Source: CAWKZT01 sp963854565 (lineage in GTDB: Bacteria; Actinomycetota; Acidimicrobiia; Acidimicrobiales; JAHEJN01). Taken from it: DNA of 5,033 nucleotides. Made by a program: the position numbers and the translations under genes. The notes below the pieces were generated by a model that saw only the letters and a program-made list of their open reading frames with translations, was not told the origin of the DNA and did no database searches. Numbering within the stretch: position 1 is the first letter of the stretch; every line of letters starts with the position of its first letter. The stretch covers positions 1 to 5,033 of the forward strand of contig CAWKZT010000131.1 of assembly GCA_963854565.1 (NCBI GenBank), in the 5' to 3' direction. Shown one piece after another: positions 1 through 5,033 of the stretch.

Positions 1-151
1 CGAAACCATCGCGGTAGCCGCATCGGTTGCTGCCGGTGAACAACGTTCGACCATCTGGGAAGCCCAGAAGGCCGCGATGGCACAGTTTGCCGAGTACGAG
101 ACTTCTGCTGGTGACCGCGAAATCCCTGTGGTACTGCTCAACCGCCGCTAA
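1..151 (+). CDS. Deazaflavin (F420)-dependent nitroreductase/quinone reductase family protein, C-terminal fragment
   Basis: This is the last 49 codons of a plus-strand gene that begins left of the window; the frame starts at base 2 and ends at TAA 149-151. The visible residues include GEQRSTIWEAQ, a Phe-Ala-Glu-Tyr-Glu stretch, and the ending REIPVVLLNRR. This matches the C-terminal pattern of the Ddn-like (DUF385) split beta-barrel family: an E/Q-R-x-x-x-W helix, then an aromatic 'QFAEYE' segment, then R-x-IP-V/I-V strand residues. M. tuberculosis Ddn ends in the same way. Family members use reduced cofactor F420 to reduce quinones, nitro compounds or other hydrophobic substrates, often near the membrane. 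The F420-binding N-terminal part is outside the window, so substrate and activity cannot be judged. The gene converges on the aconitase X small-subunit gene, and the two stop codons overlap. The assignment rests on a short fragment, so the family call is good but not certain. Confidence 0.78.
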   Translation, partial: ETIAVAASVAAGEQRSTIWEAQKAAMAQFAEYETSAGDREIPVVLLNRR

Positions 152-564
152 AGCAGCCGCAATGTTGCACTGTCGATGCTGATGGTGTTGCCGGTGCAAA
201 TAGTTGACGTGTCGGTAGTTGATGCGACGACAATTGGCGTAACAGTGCCGTAGATTTCTTCGGCCACTAGTGACCCCAAAGCCACGATTTCGTCGACGTC
301 GGCCATCACGAATCCAACCGGGGCGGTTCCCAGGCGGACCGCTTCGGCTAACACCGATGATGCGGAGCTGGAACCGCGGCCGGCATCCATTACGACGATG
401 GTCCCGGTGACGCATTGGCCACATTGGGGATGGCGTTGATCGGTAATGAGACCGGTTTCGGCGTCGAGTCCACCCCACAGGCTGAGTGGTTCATCGAGCA
501 CGAGGGCCGGGCCAGTGGCCGATCCGTTCACCACGACGGTTACGGGTAGGTCGCGACTAGACAT
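148..564 (-). CDS. Aconitase X small (swivel, DUF126) subunit
   Basis: A 138-residue protein that is the swivel-domain partner of the aconitase X catalytic subunit encoded just upstream. Visible family motifs, in order, are GPALVLDEPLSLWGGLD (about residues 18-34), the ETG and HPQCG stretch (about 36-49), the glycine/serine loop GRGSSSAS (62-69), then VLAEAVRLGTAP (71-82) and a D-E-I-V-A-L-G segment (91-97). These match DUF126, whose serine-rich loop faces the active site formed with the large subunit. Known two-subunit aconitase X enzymes are heterodimers of this protein with DUF521. I chose ATG at 562-564 because family similarity begins there, an SD-like GGAG lies 10 bases upstream, and the start overlaps the large-subunit stop by 8 bases. 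A longer in-frame start at 669 would add a low-complexity, Ser/Arg-rich stretch lying inside the upstream gene. Length is normal for the family. The tail after about residue 115 is Thr/Ser-rich and not recognisable. Expected location is the cytoplasm. Confidence 0.93.
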   Translation of the reverse strand: MSSRDLPVTVVVNGSATGPALVLDEPLSLWGGLDAETGLITDQRHPQCGQCVTGTIVVMDAGRGSSSASSVLAEAVRLGTAPVGFVMADVDEIVALGSLVAEEIYGTVTPIVVASTTDTSTICTGNTISIDSATLRLL

Positions 565-1816
565 CGGACCAGAGCTCCGGGATACGAACGAGGTGACCGG
601 CAACAGCGGACTCGACACATTCCTGCAGGGCGCCGAAGATGACCTCGACGCCGATGTTGCCGGGCGCATAGTAGGCCCACTTGGCGGAGTCGGTCATCGC
701 CGTCCCGACATTGGGTTCGATGATGGGGGTGATGTAGGTGCAGGTGTCGGTGACGAACTGCACGCCGGCTGCTTCTAGCGATTTCGTCCAACCCCGCAGC
801 CCCGCCTCGTTGAGGACATCGCGTCCCGTGGAGACATACATGTGGATCGATCGATGGATGGCACGTCCCGCCAGGGCTTCGACCAGACGGCCAATTTCGG
901 TGATCGAGTAGTGCGGTGTCCCCAGACTGATGGTGGCCAGTTCGGTGCCGGTAGCGGTGGACAGTTCGTCGCGGGCTTGGATCAGATCGTTGGCCGTAAC
1001 GGTGATGCGGTTGGTGACGACGCGGTCGCCGCAAGCGGCTTCAAGGGTCGGGGCCTCGGGGGTGATGCCGATCGCATGGAACATTGCCAGGCTTCCCGAC
1101 GATGCAGCCCCGGCGCCCAGGGCTTTGAGTTGATCTTCGGTGGTTGTGGCGGGCAACCCCACAATGGCAGGAATATGGCGGCCGACGACTCCACCTAGGA
1201 AGTGGCCGAGCACGGGGAACACGGCATCGGTATCGGTGGGGAGTTCGGCAACATCAACGATTAGTGAGGCTCGCCGGTTGGCATCGTTATGAAGACCGGC
1301 ATCGGGCACGCGACCAGTGACGGCGGCGGCTATGTCGATGAAGTCGCCGTAGCGGTGGGTGCGAGCGCCTAGTACCGAGTTGGCGAACACGATGGCGTTT
1401 GATTCGGCCCACGCCACGTGCTCGCCGAAGCCCGGTCGCTGTTCGAGCTGATAGGGGGCGCACGTCCACGTGGGTTGGCAACCAAGCTGCACATAGGCAT
1501 CCATCAGCGCTTTTGCTTCAATGCCGGTTTGTGGGTCGCCTCGGTAGAGCTCGGGATGGATGAGATCGAGGCTCGAGACGTTGAGGGTGGTGGGCACTGT
1601 GACCGAAGCCTCGCCGTCGACCAGAAGGTTGACAAAATCAAGCCCGGACTGGCCGTGGTAGAGACACGAATCAATATGGGCACCGACGATGGGACGCAGC
1701 CGGGTGGCGCCCATGACCTGGCCCAGTCGGACAACCAGACGCATAGCCGTAGCGGTTCCCGTGCCAGCAGAACCGTCCAGCAAAGATTGTTCGTAATCAG
1801 TAAGAGTGATGGTCAT
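557..1816 (-). CDS. Aconitase X catalytic large subunit (DUF521), putative cis-3-hydroxy-L-proline dehydratase-type
   Basis: A 419-residue catalytic subunit of aconitase X, an aconitase-superfamily Fe-S dehydratase. It starts in the family manner (L-T-D-Y-E-Q-S-L-L-D-G) and carries VPTTLNVSSLDL (about 74-85), TWTCAPY (116-122), FGEHVAWAESNAIVFANSVLG (130-150), ARTHRYGDF (151-159), the GLH segment (174-176), LGTPHYSITE (298-307), DTCTYITPI (357-365), SAKWAYYAP (377-385) and FGALQECVESA (394-404). Cys119, Cys359 and Cys400 fall in three conserved motifs and are the likely iron-sulfur cluster ligands. Characterised relatives are bacterial cis-3-hydroxy-L-proline dehydratase and archaeal mevalonate 5-phosphate dehydratase. 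The RYGDFIDI and DTCTYI wording looks like the bacterial branch, so hydroxyproline dehydration is the better guess, but no hydroxyproline or mevalonate genes are visible. The ATG overlaps the sbcC stop (ATGA) and has no clear ribosome site, implying coupled reinitiation. The family call is firm; the substrate is inferred. Confidence 0.94.
   Translation of the reverse strand: MTITLTDYEQSLLDGSAGTGTATAMRLVVRLGQVMGATRLRPIVGAHIDSCLYHGQSGLDFVNLLVDGEASVTVPTTLNVSSLDLIHPELYRGDPQTGIEAKALMDAYVQLGCQPTWTCAPYQLEQRPGFGEHVAWAESNAIVFANSVLGARTHRYGDFIDIAAAVTGRVPDAGLHNDANRRASLIVDVAELPTDTDAVFPVLGHFLGGVVGRHIPAIVGLPATTTEDQLKALGAGAASSGSLAMFHAIGITPEAPTLEAACGDRVVTNRITVTANDLIQARDELSTATGTELATISLGTPHYSITEIGRLVEALAGRAIHRSIHMYVSTGRDVLNEAGLRGWTKSLEAAGVQFVTDTCTYITPIIEPNVGTAMTDSAKWAYYAPGNIGVEVIFGALQECVESAVAGHLVRIPELWSDV
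575..578 (-). promoter_or_regulatory. Ribosome binding site of the aconitase X small subunit
   Basis: The minus strand reads GGAG (within CCCGGAGCTC), 10 bases before the ATG at 562-564. It lies inside the end of the large-subunit gene. The spacing is on the long side, but it is the best Shine-Dalgarno match near this start and supports choosing it over the upstream in-frame ATG at 669. Confidence 0.45.
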
Positions 1817-4800
1817 GGCATGGCCGGGGCTTGGATCTTCACGGTTGATCCTTCTTCAGACTTGGTGACTTCTATGCCCGAACGGATGCGTTCTTTCAGT
1901 GTGCCGACGTGACTGATTAATCCGACGGTGCGGCCGCCTTCGCGGAGACGATCGAGTTCGTCCATGGCCAGTTGCAGGCTCTCGGAGTCGAGGGTGCCGA
2001 AGCCTTCGTCTATGAACAGGGTTTCAAGTTGGAGGCCGCCGCTATGGGCCTGGACGCCGTCGGCGACACCGAGGGCTAAGGCCAGTGATGCTTGGAAGGT
2101 CTCGCCTCCCGACAGGGAGGAAACTTCGCGTTCGTCGCCGGTATGGGCGTCGATGACTCGTAGTCCGAGGCCAGCTTGTTTGCCGTGCCGTTCGCCGCCT
2201 TTGTGAACGGCTAATTGGTAGCGGCCTGAGGTCATGACACCGAGACGGGTGTTGGCGTAGTCGCAGATCTCGGCCAGATACGCAGCCAGCACCCAGCGTT
2301 GCAACGAGATCTTGTCGCCCAGCTTGCCGTCGCACCGGTTGGCCACGGTGTTGGCGAGATCGGCGGCGGCTCGGCGGTCGGCCAGCGCAATGTCGCCAGC
2401 CTTGTGAAGGTCGCGGAGACGAACTAGTTCGCGCTGCGCTGACATCACAGAGTTCTGGTACTTGACCGCGGCGGTGTGGTTGGTTTCGGCCTGGGTGACT
2501 GCTTCATCGGTCGCGGTGGTGGCGGGTTGTAACTCGGGCAGGCCGGCGAGCTCGGGGCTTTCGAGAATGCCTTGCTGCTTGAGAGTTTCGGTCTCGTGCT
2601 GGGTGATGTCGAGCGCCATAGTTTTGCGGGTGCCGTCGTCAAGGAGTGCGTCGACCACGCTGGCTTTGTCGTCGAACGGCGAGGCCTTGAGTTCGTTGGT
2701 TAGGTGCGTCTGGGCACCCAGCAGCTTGGTGTCGGCTTCGGCTATGGCACCGGTGCACTTGGCCAATTCTTGAAGCGCCTCGACGAGAGGGGCCAGGCTT
2801 TGTAAAGCGGCGGCAGGGGTGACGGTTTCGCCTAGTACGGCCACGATTTTGCGGCGGCTTTCTGCGGCCCGATCGGCATGGGTCTTGGCCGCGATTGCCG
2901 CGGCTTCGGAATCGGAGGTGGCGGTGAGAACGTCGGCCTGAAGTTTGGTGACGAGGTCGTCGAGTGCGGCGATCTTGTCGGTTATTCCTGGCACCGATTC
3001 GGCCTGCGCTGTTGCGGTAGCGAGCGCGTTAGCGGCAATAACGGCCTGCTGGCGGGCGATGTCCGGGTCGTGTGGGCCATCGCCAGCTTGACCTTCTAAT
3101 GTCGCCACCACCTGCGCAACCTCGGTTGCCTCAGATTCGGCCGCTTGGGCCACGGTGTCGGCCTGGTCGGCCACGGTGGTGGCAGTATCGACAGCCTTTT
3201 TGGTAGTGGCGTCGTCGGCGGGGATAGCCGGGCTGGGGTGATCGGTTGAACCGCACACCAGACAGGCTTGGTCATTGCCAAGTTGACTAGCCAAGGTGGC
3301 GGCGATGCCGTCGAGATAATTCTGGCGAAGATCTTGTGCTGCACCGCGCTGATCCAGGGCCTGTTGACGAGCTTGGGTGGCCGCACCCGTGGCGTCGGCG
3401 TGCGTGGCCCGGGCCTTGACGAGTTGGTCGACCGCAGTGGCGACCGAAGCCGTTTGCGATGCAGTTGCGCGGAACCCGGGCAACTGGTCGACGGCACTCT
3501 GGGCCTGCGCTAGTTGTGGAGCGAGTGTGCCGAGCGCTGTTTGGTGTGACTTGATCTCGGCGCCGTGTTTGGTAACGATTTTGGTGTGCTGGGCTTGCTG
3601 ACTAGCAGCCTCGGTGGCTTTGGAGTCTTCTTTGCTAGCCGTCTGCTCGTGGACGCTCAGGTCTTCGAGACGCGTTTGGTGCGCCGCCAACTTGGTGAGC
3701 GCGGCCGTGATGGCCGGGGCTTTGGGCACCGAAGTTAGATCGATAGCGGCCGCGTCGGGAGGCAGCGCTAGGCCCTGATCACGGGCTTGGGTAGCAGCGG
3801 TCAACGTGGCGCCGACTTGGTCGGTCACAGCGGCGGCCGCGGCTTTCAAATCGTGTTCGGCGCGCAGACTAGTGCGAAGTTGTTCGGCCTTCTGTGCCAG
3901 ATCGAGGCGGGATCGTTGGGCAGCAATGGCAGGAGCGTGTTGTTTAAGTTTGTCGAGTTGCTGCCGCGTGTTGGTCTGTCGGAGCCATAGAAGGGCGACA
4001 GCATCGGCCGCGGTTTTGGCCTGGCGAGCGGTGTTACGTTGGGCGTCGGCGGTGGTTAGTGCGCCGTCGGCACCGGTAACGATCGCAGCCATCTCGGTGA
4101 CGAGTCGATCGATGTCGCCTTGTTCGGTAATTTCGTCAGGCTCGGCGGGCTCGGTTTCGTCGCCGGAAACAGCAAAGGGTTCCCATACGTGCGCGGCTTG
4201 GTCGCAAAACACTTTGAGGGCGTCTTGTTCGTCGTACACGCCGGCTCGGGCGGCTCGGGCGTGATCGACGAGCCATTCGGTGACCCGTTGGTACAGGTCG
4301 GTATCGAACAGGGTCTTGAGCAGCGTCTCGCGTTCTTTGGAGTCGGCTTGCAGGACCCGTTGAAATTTACCCTGGGGGAGCAGCACGACTTGTTGAAACT
4401 GCTCGGCAGTAAGGCCAACCAGCCCCGTGATTTCGAGCAGCACCTCTTTGATCGATGAGGCGATGGGGACGGATTCGCCGCTGTCGATCCGTGCCAGGCT
4501 GACTTTGCCTTGCTTGGTGGTGACCCCGGTGCCCTTAGTTTTGGGAACTTGACACGTGGCAGTGCGTTCGATCCGGTACCGCTGACCTTGGGCGCTAAAG
4601 GTAAGGCTGACGCGGGGGATGGCTCGTTCGTCGCCGTGTTGGGATTTGAGGGAGTCTTCTTCGCGGTTGCCCGACACTTTGCCGTAGAGCGCGAAACTCA
4701 TGGCGTCGAGCAGGAAGGTCTTGCCCGCACCGGTGGGCCCGTAGATAAGGAACAGTCCTTCGTGGCCGAGCAGGTCGAAGTCGATGGTGGCGGCTTCGGC

Positions 4801-4842
4801 GTAGGGGCCGAAGGCTTCGAGGGTGAGGACGTGGGGCTTCAT
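1813..4842 (-). CDS. sbcC: Exonuclease SbcCD ATPase subunit SbcC (Rad50-like SMC protein)
   Basis: A 1009-residue, full-length SbcC (E. coli SbcC is about 1050). It is the ATPase of the SbcCD nuclease, which opens hairpins and processes palindromes and double-strand ends in the cytoplasm. The N-terminal ATPase half has MKPHVLTLEAFGPY, Walker A GPTGAGKT (35-42) and the Q-loop LLPQGKF with Gln157. Two long Ala/Gln/Thr-rich coiled-coil arms (about 190-520 and 540-835) flank a zinc hook, CLVCGSTDHP, with Cys527 and Cys530. The C-terminal half has the ABC signature LSGGE (910-914), Walker B LFIDE (942-946), the D-loop GTLD (949-952) and the switch His978 in ISH. All catalytic elements are present, so the protein should be active. 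Unremarkable variations are Phe after GKT in Walker A, Leu in place of the common Pro in the hook, and a short acidic stretch at about 228-245. The start is fixed by the ATGA overlap with sbcD and a GGTGA ribosome site. Confidence 0.97.
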   Translation of the reverse strand: MKPHVLTLEAFGPYAEAATIDFDLLGHEGLFLIYGPTGAGKTFLLDAMSFALYGKVSGNREEDSLKSQHGDERAIPRVSLTFSAQGQRYRIERTATCQVPKTKGTGVTTKQGKVSLARIDSGESVPIASSIKEVLLEITGLVGLTAEQFQQVVLLPQGKFQRVLQADSKERETLLKTLFDTDLYQRVTEWLVDHARAARAGVYDEQDALKVFCDQAAHVWEPFAVSGDETEPAEPDEITEQGDIDRLVTEMAAIVTGADGALTTADAQRNTARQAKTAADAVALLWLRQTNTRQQLDKLKQHAPAIAAQRSRLDLAQKAEQLRTSLRAEHDLKAAAAAVTDQVGATLTAATQARDQGLALPPDAAAIDLTSVPKAPAITAALTKLAAHQTRLEDLSVHEQTASKEDSKATEAASQQAQHTKIVTKHGAEIKSHQTALGTLAPQLAQAQSAVDQLPGFRATASQTASVATAVDQLVKARATHADATGAATQARQQALDQRGAAQDLRQNYLDGIAATLASQLGNDQACLVCGSTDHPSPAIPADDATTKKAVDTATTVADQADTVAQAAESEATEVAQVVATLEGQAGDGPHDPDIARQQAVIAANALATATAQAESVPGITDKIAALDDLVTKLQADVLTATSDSEAAAIAAKTHADRAAESRRKIVAVLGETVTPAAALQSLAPLVEALQELAKCTGAIAEADTKLLGAQTHLTNELKASPFDDKASVVDALLDDGTRKTMALDITQHETETLKQQGILESPELAGLPELQPATTATDEAVTQAETNHTAAVKYQNSVMSAQRELVRLRDLHKAGDIALADRRAAADLANTVANRCDGKLGDKISLQRWVLAAYLAEICDYANTRLGVMTSGRYQLAVHKGGERHGKQAGLGLRVIDAHTGDEREVSSLSGGETFQASLALALGVADGVQAHSGGLQLETLFIDEGFGTLDSESLQLAMDELDRLREGGRTVGLISHVGTLKERIRSGIEVTKSEEGSTVKIQAPAMP
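3253..3264 (-). other. sbcC: Zinc-hook CXXC codons of SbcC
   Basis: These four codons encode Cys527-Leu-Val-Cys530, followed by Gly-Ser-Thr-Asp-His-Pro. In Rad50/SbcC proteins this motif sits at the apex of the coiled coil, and two molecules share one zinc ion to dimerise. It lies close to the middle of the protein, so the two coil arms are of similar length (roughly 330 and 300 residues), as expected for a functional hook. Confidence 0.9.
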
Positions 4843-5033
4843 TCGGCGTCACCGCCAATGGCGAGTTGCAGGGCCTGGTTGAGCAGGCCAGCTTCGGCGT
4901 CGTCGGCGTCATGGCCGTGTTGGTCGGCCCAGAACTGGGTGGTGAGTTGTAGCGGTGAGGCCTTTGGGTTGACGGGGCCCTGCCCATCGGCCATCGCGAC
5001 GGCATCGCCAATGTCGGGCAGATGCTGCAGTTC
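4839..5033 (-). CDS. sbcD: Exonuclease SbcCD nuclease subunit SbcD (Mre11-like), C-terminal fragment
   Basis: These are the last 64 codons of a minus-strand gene that continues beyond the right edge, ending in TGA at 4839-4841. The translation begins ELQHLPDIGDAVAMADGQG, passes through SPLQLTTQFWADQHG, and ends LLNQALQLAIGGDAE. The Mre11-type phosphoesterase domain, with its metal-binding His and Asp residues, lies outside the window, so nuclease competence cannot be checked. The call rests on two points. The gene sits directly upstream of sbcC with a 4-base ATGA overlap, the usual sbcD-sbcC arrangement. The tail also resembles SbcD C-termini, with a 'P-L-x-L-x-x-x-F-W' helix followed by a short acidic linker and a last Leu-rich helix. 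In the complex SbcD provides the Mn-dependent endo/exonuclease that the SbcC ATPase gates. Sequence alone would not identify this low-complexity tail. Confidence 0.85.
   Translation of the reverse strand, partial: ELQHLPDIGDAVAMADGQGPVNPKASPLQLTTQFWADQHGHDADDAEAGLLNQALQLAIGGDAE
4849..4853 (-). promoter_or_regulatory. Ribosome binding site of sbcC
   Basis: The minus strand reads GGTGA here, 6 bases before the sbcC ATG. It matches part of the complement of the 16S rRNA 3' end. It lies inside the last codons of sbcD and supports the start at 4842. Together with the ATGA overlap it suggests coupled translation of the two subunits. Confidence 0.5.

Noticed and set aside
165..199. Inverted repeat TTGCAC/GTGCAA near the convergent gene ends, considered as a terminator
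   Set aside because: The stem is only 6 base pairs with a 23-base loop and no T-run on either side, and it lies inside the small-subunit coding sequence; chance is the simpler explanation.
565..669. Longer N-terminus for the aconitase X small subunit starting at ATG 669
   Set aside because: The extra 35 residues are low-complexity Ser/Arg/Pro and overlap conserved large-subunit codons in another frame; family similarity begins just after the ATG at 564.
446..778. Plus-strand open frame of 110 residues opposite the aconitase X genes
   Set aside because: It is antisense to two well-supported genes across their junction, has a Gly/Asp/Val-rich composition typical of a shadow frame, and shows no recognisable motif.
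540..1034. Minus-strand open frame of 164 residues in another frame of the aconitase X large subunit
   Set aside because: The His/Arg-rich translation is an out-of-frame reading of the DUF521 gene, whose own frame carries all the conserved motifs.
1418..1912. Plus-strand open frame of 164 residues opposite the aconitase X start and sbcC end
   Set aside because: It lies fully antisense to strongly conserved coding sequence with intact motifs; no family resemblance or ribosome site stands out.
4595..5011. Minus-strand open frame of 138 residues spanning the sbcD/sbcC junction
   Set aside because: It is an Arg/Pro-rich shadow; sbcC is intact from 4842 and the sbcD frame reads open to the window edge.

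Overview
The window is a tightly packed piece of bacterial chromosome with a fairly high GC content (roughly 60% by eye). It holds five protein genes and almost no non-coding DNA. The lineage is probably an actinobacterium. The evidence is the tail of a deazaflavin (F420)-dependent nitroreductase-family gene, a family concentrated in Actinobacteria, together with the codon bias and an actinobacterial-looking SbcC. No RNA gene or marker gene is present, so a finer placement is not supported. No mobile element, CRISPR array, tRNA or rRNA was seen.

Layout: bases 1-151 (+) carry the 3' end of the nitroreductase-family gene. Everything else is on the minus strand, read from right to left: the 3' end of sbcD (4839-5033), complete sbcC (1813-4842), complete aconitase X large subunit (557-1816) and complete aconitase X small/swivel subunit (148-564). 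The sbcD/sbcC and sbcC/aconitase X junctions are both 4-base ATGA stop/start overlaps, and the two aconitase X genes overlap by 8 bases. The four minus-strand genes therefore look like one translationally coupled transcription unit whose promoter lies beyond the right edge. On the left, the unit meets the nitroreductase gene tail to tail, with the two stop codons sharing bases (4-base overlap).

Function: SbcD (Mre11-like nuclease) and SbcC (Rad50-like SMC ATPase) form the SbcCD complex, which trims hairpins, palindromes and blocked DNA ends. The SbcC here has every expected ATPase motif and a zinc hook. The aconitase X pair (DUF521 catalytic subunit plus DUF126 swivel subunit) is a two-subunit Fe-S dehydratase. 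Its sequence resembles the bacterial cis-3-hydroxy-L-proline dehydratase branch more than the archaeal phosphomevalonate dehydratase branch, but no substrate pathway genes are in view. The main oddity is the coupling of this metabolic dehydratase to DNA-repair genes. Nothing in the window amounts to a clearly new biological system.
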